Shown: positions 26,090 through 35,908, counted from the first letter of the stretch. The stretch: DNA of 64,000 nt from Sphingopyxis sp. H053 (GCF_001468225.1 NZ_LNRU01000007.1:241001-305000), one strand, 5' to 3'. The notes: generated from the letters alone by a model not told the origin. Program-made: numbers and translations.

Positions 26090-26812
26090 TCAGTACATAT
26101 GCTGCCCGCCATTGATCGACATCGTCGATCCGGTCACGAACCCCGCATCCTCGCTGCACAGGAACGCGACGCCGCGCGCGATCTCGTCGGCCTGACCCAA
26201 GCGTCCGATGGGGATCTTCGCGACGATCTTTTCCAGCACCTGCGGCGGGACCGCGGCGACCATGTCGGTGTCGATATAGCCCGGCGCGATCGCGTTCACC
26301 GTCACGCCCTTTTTGGCGCCTTCCTGCGCCAGCGCCTTGGTAAAGCCGTGGATGCCCGATTTCGCGGCGGCGTAGTTGACCTGGCCGTACTGGCCGGCCT
26401 GGCCGTTGATCGACCCGATGTTGACGATACGGCCCCAGCCGCGCTCGACCATGCCGCCAAAGGTCGCCTTCGCCATGTTGAAGCAGCCGCCGAGGTTGAC
26501 GCGCATCACATCGTCCCAGTCGTCATAGCTCATGCGGGCGAGCGTGCCGTCGCGCGTGATGCCGGCGTTGTTGACGACGATATCGATGGGGCCGAATTCC
26601 TCGGCGATGCGCGCGCAGCTGTCGAGGCATGCCTGATGGTCGCCGACGTCCCATTTGATCGCCGCGATGCCGGTGCGGTCGGTGAACTCGCGCGCCTTTT
26701 CGTCATTGCCGCCATAGTTGGCGACGACGGTGACGCCCTGTTCCTTGAGTTTCAGGGAAATCGCTTCCCCGATGCCGCGGCTGCCACCGGTAACGATTGC
26801 GATGCGTGCCAT
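26090..26812 (-). CDS. phaB: Acetoacetyl-CoA reductase (PhaB-type SDR)
   Basis: 240 residues of the short-chain dehydrogenase/reductase fold with TGGSRGIG (8-15), NNAG (81-84), catalytic S134, Y147 and K151. The PhaB-like features are the NYGGND segment (residues 32-37), the GITRDGTLARM stretch, and the C-terminal STMSINGGQHMY. It reduces acetoacetyl-CoA to 3-hydroxybutyryl-CoA with NADPH for polyhydroxybutyrate synthesis. No phaA or phaC is adjacent, so a FabG-like role is an alternative. AGAAGGA is a good ribosome site. Confidence 0.88.
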   Translation of the reverse strand: MARIAIVTGGSRGIGEAISLKLKEQGVTVVANYGGNDEKAREFTDRTGIAAIKWDVGDHQACLDSCARIAEEFGPIDIVVNNAGITRDGTLARMSYDDWDDVMRVNLGGCFNMAKATFGGMVERGWGRIVNIGSINGQAGQYGQVNYAAAKSGIHGFTKALAQEGAKKGVTVNAIAPGYIDTDMVAAVPPQVLEKIVAKIPIGRLGQADEIARGVAFLCSEDAGFVTGSTMSINGGQHMY

Positions 26813-26918
26813 AAATCCTTCTCTCCCACAGAGTTATGGACCATGACTAGGCGGCGCGAGCGGCCGCCGCAAGTTTACCGGAACGTCAATCGCAAAGCTA
26901 TTCAAGGGATAGAGGCGG

Positions 26919-28463
26919 TTAGCTGCTCACTTGGACACGCAGTTTCGAAAAATCGCCGATCGCAAGGTTGGCCTTGTCGATCGTCACCACCAGATTGTCG
27001 CGGTCGCCAAAGATGCGGCTCATCAATCCGCTGGTCGGCAATTCGAGCAAAACCGCGTCGCGTTCCTCGTCATAATCGGGGACGTGGCGAAAGGGCTCAT
27101 GCCCCATCGCCGCCATCTCGCGCTCGGCCAGGGTGCGCCACCAGGGCTCGAAAAGCGCGCGCGCCGGCGCCGACAGATTGTCGGGATTGGCGCACCAGGC
27201 ATGTTTCGCGCGATCGAACAGGATCGTCTGATAGTCGTGAACCCAAAGATTCGCATCGGCGCGGTGCGTCGTCAGCGGCAGGGTGATCGTCTCGACCTGT
27301 TCGGCGCCCGTTTCGGGGGCGGCCGAGCGGATCACCTTGACCCAGCGGATCGCGTGCAGCCCCGCCATCACCGCGGTTGCGTCGCCGGCCGAGAAATCGG
27401 CGCGCCCGGCGCCGTCGCGGACGATCGCGATAATCTCTTCGGCGCGCGCGCGCGCTTCGCGGTTGAGCGCGGCGCATTGTTCCATTTCGTCGGGATTGTC
27501 GGTGTCGGCCTCGGGAGGCGCTTCGGTCATCAGCCGGTCGAGCCGCTGTTCGAGCAGCGCGACCATCGCGGTCATGCTGCCCCAGTCGAAGGGATGGAAG
27601 GCGGGGTCGGCGATGTCGTAGCCGCGATCGTGGAGCGCGGCACCGGGCTCATCCGGATCGCCCTCGCTGCGCGGATCGGTATCGCCCGGGCGGACGGCGA
27701 CGAGGTCGACGGGCCATTCGGGAAAGGCGCGCACGGCAAAGGAGGCGAGATCGCCCGAAGCGAGGCCGCCATGCGGGCCGAACCATCCCTCGGGATCGTT
27801 GAGCGTGAAGGGCGGTGCAACCGGCATGCCGGTATCGCGCAGGTGAAGGACGCGCAGCGTATGTTTGCGGCGGTGAATGAAGAAGGCGAGCGCGCCGTCG
27901 CGCGGCCCCAGCCCGCCCCACAGGTCTTGCGGCAGGTCGGCGCAGCTGATCTGCGCCAGAAAATCCGCTGGCTGATCGTCGATCCTTGGCCATTCCATGC
28001 CCGCGGGCAGGTGCGGGCGGCCGCCGAGCCAGCTGTTCGTCGATATGGCGTCGCGCGGCGGTATCTGGGGAATGAGGCGAAGCGTGACCTCTTCGATATC
28101 GGCCTTCTCGATCCGGTGCGCTTCGTCCTCGACCCCGGAAATCACCGGTTCGAGGGCAACCTCGACGGGCTCGGCAACGGCGACGGGCTCGGGCGAGATT
28201 TCATATTCGGCCTGGGCGGGTATTTCGAGCGGCGCCTTGCGGCTGATCCGCGCGAGCCGTGAGGGAGAGATTTCGACCTCCTCAACTTCGGGTGCGGTTT
28301 TGCGCGAGAGTTTGGGCAGGCGGATTTCACGGGGCTCGCGCGGAACTCGCGGCGCGGCGGGTGCGGTGCGCGGTCGCCGCGACCACCAGATGGCGAAGAC
28401 GATCGCCAATAGGGCCAGCGTCACTCCGGCGAGCATCAGCACCGCCGATTCGACCTCGTTCAT
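26919..28463 (-). CDS. Membrane-anchored DUF1963 protein
   Basis: 514 residues. One N-terminal transmembrane helix (about 8-27) is followed by an Arg/Pro-rich linker, an acidic repeat-like stretch, and a DUF1963 domain from about residue 135 (SWLGGRPHLPAGMEWPRIDDQPADFLAQISCADLP, HRRKHTLRVLHLRD). DUF1963/YwqG domains have no agreed function. The membrane tether and long linker suggest it acts at the inner membrane. It shares direction with hemH upstream and phaB downstream, but gaps of about 100 bp leave the operon structure open. Confidence 0.82.
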   Translation of the reverse strand: MNEVESAVLMLAGVTLALLAIVFAIWWSRRPRTAPAAPRVPREPREIRLPKLSRKTAPEVEEVEISPSRLARISRKAPLEIPAQAEYEISPEPVAVAEPVEVALEPVISGVEDEAHRIEKADIEEVTLRLIPQIPPRDAISTNSWLGGRPHLPAGMEWPRIDDQPADFLAQISCADLPQDLWGGLGPRDGALAFFIHRRKHTLRVLHLRDTGMPVAPPFTLNDPEGWFGPHGGLASGDLASFAVRAFPEWPVDLVAVRPGDTDPRSEGDPDEPGAALHDRGYDIADPAFHPFDWGSMTAMVALLEQRLDRLMTEAPPEADTDNPDEMEQCAALNREARARAEEIIAIVRDGAGRADFSAGDATAVMAGLHAIRWVKVIRSAAPETGAEQVETITLPLTTHRADANLWVHDYQTILFDRAKHAWCANPDNLSAPARALFEPWWRTLAEREMAAMGHEPFRHVPDYDEERDAVLLELPTSGLMSRIFGDRDNLVVTIDKANLAIGDFSKLRVQVSS

Positions 28464-28557
28464 CGCGAATCTCCAAAATGGCGCGGTTCAACAAGCTTTC
28501 CGCACCGTGTCGGATCAATTTAGCGCATGGACCTAAACAGTTGGTAAGCGGCCGCGA

Positions 28558-29529
28558 TCAGAGCCAGCCCGCGAGTTCACGGCGGACCAGGCTCTCGAGC
28601 ATCGCCATGCCGGGCGCATCGGCGTTGAGGCATGGGAGATAGGCGAAATCCTTGCCGCCGGCGTCTTCGAATTGGTGTTTGCCGCGGATTGCCAGTTCCT
28701 CGAGCGTTTCGAGGCAATCGGCGGCAAAGCCCGGCGCGAAGATCGCGACGCTGCGGCCGTCGCGGCCGAGTTGTTCGAGGCGCGTGTCGGTCGCGGGTTC
28801 GAGCCATTTGGCGCGCCCGAAGCGCGACTGGAAACTGACCTCGACCGGCCTGCCGAGCGCGTCCGAAAGCCGCCGTGCGGTCGCCTGGCACTGGTCGTGA
28901 TAGGGATCGCCGAGCGTCCGCGTGCGCTCGGGCATGCCGTGGAAGCTTGCGAGCAGGACGTCGGGGGTGAAGTCGAGCGCGGCCAGTGCCGTCTCGACCG
29001 ATATCTTCAGCGCGCCCAGATAAGCGGCATCGGCATGATAGGGCGGCAGGAAACGCAGCGTCGGCTGCCAGCGCAGCGATTGCAGATGCTGGCCCGCCGC
29101 ATCGACGACGGTCGCGGTCGTCGCGGCGCAATATTGCGGATAGAGCGGTGCGATGAGGATGCGGTCGCATCCCGCCGCCTTCAGCGCATCGATTGCCGCG
29201 CCGATCGCCGGTTCGCCATAGCGCATCGCATAAGCGACCCGCACCGTTTCTCCGAACGCCGCCTGCAAGGCTTCGGCCTGACGGCGCGTGATCGCGGCGA
29301 GCGGCGAGCCTTCGTCGGTCCACACTTGCGCGTAGGCATGCGCCGATTTCTTCGGGCGGGTGGTCAGGATGATCCCGCGCAGGATCGGCTGCCACAGGAT
29401 TTGCGGAATTTCAACGACGCGGCGGTCGGACAGGAATTCGGCAAGGTAGCGCCGTACCGAGCGCGCGTCGGGGGCATCGGGGGTACCGAGGTTGACGAGC
29501 AGAACGCCAATCTGTGGCGGCGCGCTCAC
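28558..29529 (-). CDS. hemH: Ferrochelatase
   Basis: 323 residues. GVLLVNLGTPDAP starts the protein, LLASFHGMP carries the metal-binding H197, and APGFAADCLETLEE carries the acidic residues around 274-278. YPQYCAATTATV is the usual substrate-pocket stretch. It inserts Fe2+ into protoporphyrin IX, the last haem step, complementing hemN and hemA earlier in the window. The start overlaps the stop of the upstream molybdopterin-subunit gene (ATGA at 29526-29529), so the two are coupled. Confidence 0.96.
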   Translation of the reverse strand: MSAPPQIGVLLVNLGTPDAPDARSVRRYLAEFLSDRRVVEIPQILWQPILRGIILTTRPKKSAHAYAQVWTDEGSPLAAITRRQAEALQAAFGETVRVAYAMRYGEPAIGAAIDALKAAGCDRILIAPLYPQYCAATTATVVDAAGQHLQSLRWQPTLRFLPPYHADAAYLGALKISVETALAALDFTPDVLLASFHGMPERTRTLGDPYHDQCQATARRLSDALGRPVEVSFQSRFGRAKWLEPATDTRLEQLGRDGRSVAIFAPGFAADCLETLEELAIRGKHQFEDAGGKDFAYLPCLNADAPGMAMLESLVRRELAGWL

Positions 29530-31814
29530 AGCGGGTGCGCCGAGAGGGGCAGGCGGCGGATGCGGCGGCCGGTGGCGGCAAACATCGCGTTGGCGATCGC
29601 AGGGGCGACGACGGGAACGCCGATTTCGCCGAGCCCGCCGGGCTCGCGGTCGCTTTCGACGAATTCGACCAATATTTGCGGCGTTTGCGACAGGTCGGGC
29701 AGGCCGAGCTGGCCCAATTTGCGCGCGGTCGCGAGGCCGCCTTCATAGTCGGTGGTCGCGCCGACCGCGGCCGCGAGGCCGAAGATCAGCCCGCCCTCGA
29801 TCTGTTGCCGCGCGATCACAGGATTCACGAGGCGCCCGGCGTCGACCACCGCGACCAATTGCTCGACCTGCAGCCCGCGCTCGCTTGGCCGCGCGGTCGC
29901 CATCAGCGCGATATGGCTGCCGCGCATTGCATGGCACGCGAGCCCCTGCGCCGTCCCCGACAATCCGCCCTCCCAGCCGCCAAGGCTGGTCGCGGTGAGC
30001 AGGCAGCGCGCGAGCAGCGGTGCATTGCCGAGCATCGCCATGCGATAGGACAGCGCATCGGTTCCGGCGCGCGCCGCCATCTCGTCGATAAAACATTCGG
30101 TAAAAAACGCGGTGTAGCTGTCGGCGTTGCCGCGCCAGCGCCCCGTCGGCAGGCCGATGTCGGCGGGGCAATGGTCGACCGCGAAGTGCGGGATCGCATA
30201 GCTGCTCGCCGCACCCTCGACCGCAGCCGCATCGGGGTTGCCCGCCGCTGCGCGCTGCGCGACGTCCGCCGGCGTGTTGTCGAACAGCCGGTCGCGAAAT
30301 TCATGGTTGGTCGAGGGAACGGCGATGCGCGTGACGAGTGCGTCGATCCCGCCCGCGGCGTTGAGCGTGGCGGTCAGCTTGGCGCGCGCGGGCGCGCGCG
30401 GCGGCAGGCGCATAATCTCTTCGGCGCGCGACCAGGCGAGCTGGACGGGGCGTTTTACCTGCAGCGCGATGATCGCCGCCTGCACCGCGACATTGTGGTC
30501 GAGGCAGGCGTCGAACGATCCGCCCGCCATCATCGGGAACAGCGTGACATTGGCGGGCGCCAGCCCCGTCGCGCGCGCGACCGCATCGCGGCATTGCGCG
30601 GGCGCCTGCGTCGCGACCCAGACGCGCAGGCCGTCGCCGTCGGGCGCGGCGGTCGCGGTGCGCGTTTCGATGGCGGCGTGGAGCGCGGGCGCGACGGCAT
30701 ATTCGGCGGCGATTTTCTGCCGTCCTTCCATCGCCTCGGCGACGTCGCCTTCGCTTGCGATGCGATAGCCCTCGTCCTTCAGCGCCGATTTCAGCGCCGT
30801 GTCGATCCGGTCGGTCGAAATCGGGGTGCCTTCGGTTTCGAAGACGGGCGCGAAGCGGTCGAGCGCGCGGTTCGCGGCCCACCAGTTGCGCGCGACCGCC
30901 GCGACCCAGCGCTCATGCGTGACGACATGCAGCAGGCCGGGCGAGCCGAGCCCTTTCTCGCGGTCGATGCTTTTCAGCCGCGTCGCGCCGAGCGGGCCCT
31001 GGCGGATCGCCGCGAACACCATGTCGGGCAGGCGGATGTCGCCGGCATAATTGGCCGAGCCGTCGATCTTGGCGGGCAGATCGAGCCGCGTCAGCTCCTT
31101 GCCGTAAAGCGGGTCCGAACTGCTGGCACGATAGACGGGCTCGGCGGGCGGTTCGAGCAGCGCCGCGGCCGCCGCGACATCACCAAAGCGCAGCCTTTTC
31201 TTGCCATGGGTGACGAAGCCGTCCTGCGTGTCGCATTCTTCCCAGTCGGCGTCCCAGCGATTGGCCGCCGCCATCATCAGCAGCGCGCGCGTCTGCGCCG
31301 CCGCGGCGCGGCACGGTGCTTCGAACATGCGCACCGACGAGCTGTTCGCGGTGAGCATCACCGCGTGGCGCACCGCCCATTCGCGGCGCGCCCAGCTGCG
31401 CACATCGGACACGAAATCGGGGACACCGGCGCGCGGGGTGAAGACCGCGCTATCCTCGTCGATCAGCAGCGTGTTGGTATAGAGCGGGTTGATCGGCGCG
31501 CTCTCGACCGCGATCGTCCGCCAGTCGGCGCCGAGTTCGTCGGCCATGATCTGCGGCAGCAAGGTGGTGACGCCCTGCCCCATCTCGCATTGCGGGACGA
31601 TCGCGCTGATGTGGCCGTCGTCGCCGATCTTGAGGAAGGCGTTGAAGATATGTTCGTCGGGGGCGGCGGTGAGGTTCGGCTGATAATCGCGCGGCCACAG
31701 GCTCCACGCGATCGCCAGCCCGCCCGCCGCGGTCGCGCCGACCAGCAGCGAACGGCGGCTGACGTGCGGCAGGCGCGATTTATCTTTCCCCACGATGTCG
31801 CGAATGCCGGCCAT
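29526..31814 (-). CDS. Tat-exported molybdopterin-binding subunit, xanthine dehydrogenase/IorB family
   Basis: 762 residues. A twin-arginine signal (SRRSLLVGATAAGGLAIAW, about 19-38) marks export of a folded cofactor protein. The body is that of the large molybdenum-cytosine-dinucleotide subunit of isoquinoline 1-oxidoreductase/aldehyde oxidase type (PQCEMGQGVTTLLPQIMADEL, GGSFDACLDHNVAVQAA). The partner 2Fe-2S subunit (iorA-like) and cytochrome are not in the window. The substrate is unknown. The stop overlaps the hemH start, an unusual coupling. Confidence 0.88.
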   Translation of the reverse strand: MAGIRDIVGKDKSRLPHVSRRSLLVGATAAGGLAIAWSLWPRDYQPNLTAAPDEHIFNAFLKIGDDGHISAIVPQCEMGQGVTTLLPQIMADELGADWRTIAVESAPINPLYTNTLLIDEDSAVFTPRAGVPDFVSDVRSWARREWAVRHAVMLTANSSSVRMFEAPCRAAAAQTRALLMMAAANRWDADWEECDTQDGFVTHGKKRLRFGDVAAAAALLEPPAEPVYRASSSDPLYGKELTRLDLPAKIDGSANYAGDIRLPDMVFAAIRQGPLGATRLKSIDREKGLGSPGLLHVVTHERWVAAVARNWWAANRALDRFAPVFETEGTPISTDRIDTALKSALKDEGYRIASEGDVAEAMEGRQKIAAEYAVAPALHAAIETRTATAAPDGDGLRVWVATQAPAQCRDAVARATGLAPANVTLFPMMAGGSFDACLDHNVAVQAAIIALQVKRPVQLAWSRAEEIMRLPPRAPARAKLTATLNAAGGIDALVTRIAVPSTNHEFRDRLFDNTPADVAQRAAAGNPDAAAVEGAASSYAIPHFAVDHCPADIGLPTGRWRGNADSYTAFFTECFIDEMAARAGTDALSYRMAMLGNAPLLARCLLTATSLGGWEGGLSGTAQGLACHAMRGSHIALMATARPSERGLQVEQLVAVVDAGRLVNPVIARQQIEGGLIFGLAAAVGATTDYEGGLATARKLGQLGLPDLSQTPQILVEFVESDREPGGLGEIGVPVVAPAIANAMFAATGRRIRRLPLSAHPL

Positions 31815-31889
31815 GCTCGCTGCTGATAGTCAGGGGTGCGAATCGGCGCAAAGAAAATCGGCCTTTCGCGCGGCCGCCAGCGTTGCGCT

Positions 31890-32603
31890 CTATTTCTCCG
31901 ACAAAGCGAAGTCGACGCGCACCGAAACCTGCGATTCGCTGACCCCCGGATTGAACGGCGGGGCGGCGTTGGCCGATTGAGCAGCGGCCTCATAAGCGAC
32001 GCCGCCGGCATAAGGCATCGGTGGCGCGCTGTCGCCGCCATCGCGGATCGTCAGCACCCGGTCGATCTTGAGCCCCGCGGCGCCCGCATAAGCGTCGGCG
32101 CGGGCGCGCGCGGCGCGATAGGCGGCGGCGTAGGCCGATTTGGTCGCGGCTTCCTGATCGGAGACGCGCAGCGTCGGACCCGACAGGACGTTGGCGCCGG
32201 CCTCTGTCGTCGCGGCGACGGCTTCGCCCGCCTTGTCGACCGCGCGCATCCGCACCTCGACCTGATTGACGGCTTCAAACTTGCCCTTGTTGGCGCCCCA
32301 GTCGATCCGGTTCACGGTCAGCTGGCGCGTCTGGAGATCCTTGCCCGCGACGCCAAAGGCTTTGAGCGCCTCGGTCACCTTGGTCATCGTTTCATTGTTG
32401 CGCTGCGTCGCGGCTTCGGCCGACGCCGCGATGGTGCTTACGCCTGCGGTGAAGCGCGCCTCGTCGGGCCGCGTTTCGGATCGGCCGGTCGCGGAGACTG
32501 AGAGCAGCGTCTCGTCATGTCCGACGCCGCGCGGGTCGGGCGCCTTTTCGCTGCAGGCGCCGAGCGCGAGCAAAGGAATCAGCATAAGGGTCTGGGTGCG
32601 CAT
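31890..32603 (-). CDS. SIMPL (DUF541) domain lipoprotein
   Basis: 237 residues with a short lipoprotein signal ending in the lipobox LGAC (Cys 17). The SIMPL fold is indicated by SVSATGRSETRPDEARFTAGV near the start and AYRAARARADAYAGAAGLKIDRVLTIRDGG in the second half. SIMPL proteins (like BP26/OmpBP) form large ring assemblies in the periplasm or outer membrane; their function is unclear. It is a periplasmic lipoprotein here. Confidence 0.88.
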   Translation of the reverse strand: MRTQTLMLIPLLALGACSEKAPDPRGVGHDETLLSVSATGRSETRPDEARFTAGVSTIAASAEAATQRNNETMTKVTEALKAFGVAGKDLQTRQLTVNRIDWGANKGKFEAVNQVEVRMRAVDKAGEAVAATTEAGANVLSGPTLRVSDQEAATKSAYAAAYRAARARADAYAGAAGLKIDRVLTIRDGGDSAPPMPYAGGVAYEAAAQSANAAPPFNPGVSESQVSVRVDFALSEK

Positions 32604-32654
32604 ATATTTTCTCCCGTTCGATGCGACCTAGCGCATGACGGGGGAATCGGTTCC

Positions 32655-33251
32655 TTACCAACCCCAGGGCGCGGGCGGCGGCGTCACCGGTTTCGCATAA
32701 TCGAACGCGACGCGGAAATGCCGTCCCTGCCGGTCGAGGCCGTAGGTGAAGCCCGCGTCCGTCGTTTCGACCGACCAGATGTTGCTATTCGAAACGCTGC
32801 GGCCGGTTGCGGTGAACATCGCGATCGATTCGGCGTCGACGGGGAAGGTCTGGCGCGTCGCCGTCCCGGCATCGGCGGTGTCGCCGCCATAGAGGGTGAC
32901 CGCGTCGGGCTTGCCGTCGGCGTGGCGATGGTCGTGCTTGAGGCGGAGACCCGCGCCCGTCCAGGTGATGATCCACGTCCGCGAGCGGTCCCAGCCGCCG
33001 TCTTCGGCCAGCCCGTCGATGTGAAAGGGAATCTCGATCCGGTCGGCGGTGCAATGGCGGATATGCATCACCATCGCCTTGCCGCGCATCTCGGCGTCGG
33101 CCTCCTGATCGCTTGCGAGCTTGCCGGCGTAGGCTTGGCCGCAGCGCGCCGAAAGCGCCTCGAAAAACGCATCCTGCGGGCTGTTGGCGACGGACGTCGT
33201 GGCGCATCCCGCGAGCATGGTCGCGGTGAGCAGCGAAAGCGCGGCTTTCAC
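32655..33251 (-). CDS. Putative lipoprotein of unknown function
   Basis: 198 residues, GTG start overlapping the stop of the CoA-binding gene (GTGA). A lipoprotein signal ends LAGC (Cys 15). The mature part starts with a helix (PQDAFFEALSARCGQAYAGKL), then beta-rich sequence with HIRHCTADRIEIPFHIDGLAEDGGW and ITWTGAGLRLKHDHRH. I do not recognise a named domain. Three mature Cys and many His are present. It is the third gene of an overlapping mrp operon. Confidence 0.8.
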   Translation of the reverse strand: MKAALSLLTATMLAGCATTSVANSPQDAFFEALSARCGQAYAGKLASDQEADAEMRGKAMVMHIRHCTADRIEIPFHIDGLAEDGGWDRSRTWIITWTGAGLRLKHDHRHADGKPDAVTLYGGDTADAGTATRQTFPVDAESIAMFTATGRSVSNSNIWSVETTDAGFTYGLDRQGRHFRVAFDYAKPVTPPPAPWGW

Positions 33252-33670
33252 TTCAGCAGGCCGAGTCGCGGGATCTCGACCTTGGGGCAGCGATCCATGA
33301 CGACGGTCAGTCCCGCGGCCTCGGCGCGTTTCGCCGCGGCTTCGTCGATCACCCCGATCTGCATCCACACCGCCTTCGCGCCATGGACGATCGCCTCGTC
33401 GACCGCGGTGCCGGCGTCGGCGCTGTTGCGGAAAATGTCGACGAGCTCGGCGGGCGGTTCGACGTCGGCGAGCGTCGCGACGACGGGCGCGCCGTGGATT
33501 GTCTTGCCGGCGTGGCCGGGGTTCACCGCGATCACGTCATGCCCTTGGCCCACGAGGAAGGCGAGGACGCCGTTCGACGGGCGTGCCGGGTTCGGCGACG
33601 CGCCAACGACGGCGATGCGGCGCTTTTGTCCGAGCAGTTCGCGGATTTCGCCTTCGTCGTTGATCGCCAT
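33248..33670 (-). CDS. CoA-binding (YccU-type) protein
   Basis: 140 residues forming a single CoA-binding Rossmann domain: RRIAVVGASPNPARPSNGVLAFL near the start, NPGHAGKTIHGAPVVATL in the middle and the conserved MQIGVIDEAAAKRAEAAGLTVVMDRCPKVE. The related E. coli YccU is uncharacterised; the family binds coenzyme A. The start shares a base with the stop of mrp (TAATG), and its stop overlaps the lipoprotein start. Confidence 0.9.
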   Translation of the reverse strand: MAINDEGEIRELLGQKRRIAVVGASPNPARPSNGVLAFLVGQGHDVIAVNPGHAGKTIHGAPVVATLADVEPPAELVDIFRNSADAGTAVDEAIVHGAKAVWMQIGVIDEAAAKRAEAAGLTVVMDRCPKVEIPRLGLLK

Positions 33671-34659
33671 TATCGCCCCTTTCGTGTGTTCAGCCAGTCG
33701 GCAACCTTCGCCGCTATCGCATGGAATGGCTCGCCCGCGGGATCGGTTCCCGCCGCGGGCGGCACGCCGCCATCGCTCGCAAGGCGGATGCCCATCGACA
33801 GCGGCACGCGCCCGAGGAAGTCGAGGCCCATCGTCTTTGCCGCCGCTTCGGCGCCGCCGCACCCGAACGGGTCGCTGACCTCGCCGCAATGCGGGCAGGC
33901 ATAGCCCGCCATATTCTCGACAAGCCCGATGATCGGCACGTCGGCCTGTTCGAACAGGCTGACCGCGCGCGTCGCGTCCATCAGCGCAAGGTCCTGCGGG
34001 GTCGATATGATCACCGCGCCCGCGGGCTTGTGCCGCTGGATCATCGTCAGCTGGACGTCGCCGGTGCCCGGCGGCAGGTCGACGACGAGCGTGTCGATGT
34101 CGCCCCAGCTTGCGTCGACGAGCTGTTCGAGCGCCTTGCCCGCCATCGGGCCGCGCCACGCGATCGCCTGTCCGGGCGCGGCGATCTGGCCGGTCGAGAG
34201 CATCGGCACGCCATAGGCGTTGGGGACGGGGGCCAGCTTCGATCCGCGCGCTTCGGGCTTCACGCCCTCGCTGTCCATCAATCGGGGTTGCGAAGGCCCG
34301 TAGATGTCGGCGTCGACCAGTCCGACCTTCACGCCAAGACGGCGCAGCGCCACGGCGAGGTTCGCCGCGAGGGTCGATTTGCCGACCCCGCCCTTGCCGC
34401 TGCCGACCGCGATGATCGTCATCGCTTTCTTTTCGGCGGTCATCGCGATGCGGACCTCGCGCACGCCCGCATCGGCGAGCAGGCCGGCGCGGAGCTTGTC
34501 CTCGAGCGGCTGGCGCTCTTCGACGGCAAGCCCCGACACATCGAGCACCACCGCGAGCAATCCCGAATCGTCGAGCATTCGCAGGCCTGACGACCGTCCT
34601 CCACTGAGGTCGGCGGCGGTGGCGGTCAGGCGGGCGATATCGGCGCTTTGTTCGGTCAT
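33670..34659 (-). CDS. mrp: Mrp/ApbC-type iron-sulfur carrier ATPase
   Basis: 329 residues. The P-loop GSGKGGVGKST (86-96) is the deviant Walker A of the MinD/Mrp group. DADIYGPSQP and DLPPGTGDVQLT follow, and the cluster-binding CPHC lies at 255-258. A short N-terminal MIP18-like part precedes the ATPase. The family delivers Fe-S clusters to target proteins. It is the first gene of an overlapping three-gene unit divergent from hflK. Confidence 0.93.
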   Translation of the reverse strand: MTEQSADIARLTATAADLSGGRSSGLRMLDDSGLLAVVLDVSGLAVEERQPLEDKLRAGLLADAGVREVRIAMTAEKKAMTIIAVGSGKGGVGKSTLAANLAVALRRLGVKVGLVDADIYGPSQPRLMDSEGVKPEARGSKLAPVPNAYGVPMLSTGQIAAPGQAIAWRGPMAGKALEQLVDASWGDIDTLVVDLPPGTGDVQLTMIQRHKPAGAVIISTPQDLALMDATRAVSLFEQADVPIIGLVENMAGYACPHCGEVSDPFGCGGAEAAAKTMGLDFLGRVPLSMGIRLASDGGVPPAAGTDPAGEPFHAIAAKVADWLNTRKGR

Positions 34660-34750
34660 GTCCGCGGCAGATAGGCATGATCGGTGCGTTTGCCAGCCAT
34701 TTTCGTGCGCACCCCCTGTTAATCGCGCCCGCCGCCCCTATAAAAGCCTT

Positions 34751-35908
34751 ATGAACGACAAGATTGACGGCAGCATGGGACGCCGCAGCCCGAGAGGATT
34801 GCGGCAATTTTTCCATCAGATCAGCCAGATGGCTAATAGCCCGTGGGGCAGCGGTCCCGGCAAGGGGGACGATGACGGGAAGGGCGACGGCAAAAAGCCC
34901 GGCCCGCGCAACCCGTGGGTCACGCCCGATCCGGCCGACCAGCGGCGCGCGCAAAAACCGCGCGGCCCTTCGGCGCTCGACGAATTGCTGCGCAAGGGAC
35001 GCGGCGGTTTCGGCGGTGGCGGCTCGGGCGGCGGCAGCCCGTTCAATTTCGGCGATTCGGCGAAGCTCTGGAAATGGGTGGTGCTCGCGCTCGTCGCCGC
35101 GTGGGTGCTTTTCTCCTCCTTCCACATCGTACCGCCCGAAAAGGAAGGCGTGGTCACGCGTCTCGGCAGCTATTCGCGCACCGTCGGCCCCGGCGTGAAA
35201 CTGACCTGGCCGGCGCCGATCGAGCGCATCCGGCTCGAGGACGTTCGCGCGATCCGTACGATGGCGGTCGGCTCGCCGAACGCTACGGACGAGAATTTCG
35301 TGCTGACGCGCGACCAGAGCATCGTCGACCTCGCTTATGAGGTCCGCTGGTCGGTGCGCGATCCCGAGCTGTTCTTCTTCCAGCTCGCCGATCCCGAAGG
35401 CACGATCCGCGAAGTCGCCGAAAGCGCGATGCGCGCGACGGTCGCGAACTTCGACCTCGTCCAGGCGATCGGCCCCGGCCGCGTCGAGATCGAGGCGCAG
35501 GTCCAGCAGCGCATGCAGGAACTGCTCAACCAGTATCGCGCCGGGGTGATGATCCAGGGCATCGCGATCCGCCAGGTCGACCCGCCGAGCCAGGTCGACG
35601 AGGCGTTCAAGGAAGTCACCGCGGCGCGGCAGGAACGCGAATCGGCGATCAACCTCGCGCGCGCCTATCAGCAGCAGGTGCTCGAACGCGCCCGCGGCGA
35701 CACGTCGGCATTCGACCAGATCTACGCGCAATATGAACTGGCACCCGAAGTGACGCGCAAGCGCCTTTATTATGAAACGATGGAGAATGTGTTGTCGAAC
35801 GTCGACAAGACGATTGTCGAAGCACGCGGGGTGACCCCCTATCTGCCGCTCAACGAAGTGCAGAAGCGGATCAAGGCGCCTGAAGCCGCCACGAAGGGAG
35901 GCGAATGA
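34751..35908 (+). CDS. hflK: HflK, FtsH protease modulator subunit
   Basis: 385 residues from ATG 34751; an ATG at 34829 (MANSPWGSG) would give 359 residues and a more typical N-terminus. There is no clear ribosome site at either. A Gly-rich cytoplasmic segment (about 80-98) leads to one transmembrane helix (KWVVLALVAAWVLFSSF), then the SPFH/band-7 domain with PPEKEGVVTRLGSYSRTVGPG. HflK and HflC form the cage around FtsH that controls membrane protein degradation. The stop overlaps hflC (ATGA). Confidence 0.9.
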   Translation: MNDKIDGSMGRRSPRGLRQFFHQISQMANSPWGSGPGKGDDDGKGDGKKPGPRNPWVTPDPADQRRAQKPRGPSALDELLRKGRGGFGGGGSGGGSPFNFGDSAKLWKWVVLALVAAWVLFSSFHIVPPEKEGVVTRLGSYSRTVGPGVKLTWPAPIERIRLEDVRAIRTMAVGSPNATDENFVLTRDQSIVDLAYEVRWSVRDPELFFFQLADPEGTIREVAESAMRATVANFDLVQAIGPGRVEIEAQVQQRMQELLNQYRAGVMIQGIAIRQVDPPSQVDEAFKEVTAARQERESAINLARAYQQQVLERARGDTSAFDQIYAQYELAPEVTRKRLYYETMENVLSNVDKTIVEARGVTPYLPLNEVQKRIKAPEAATKGGE

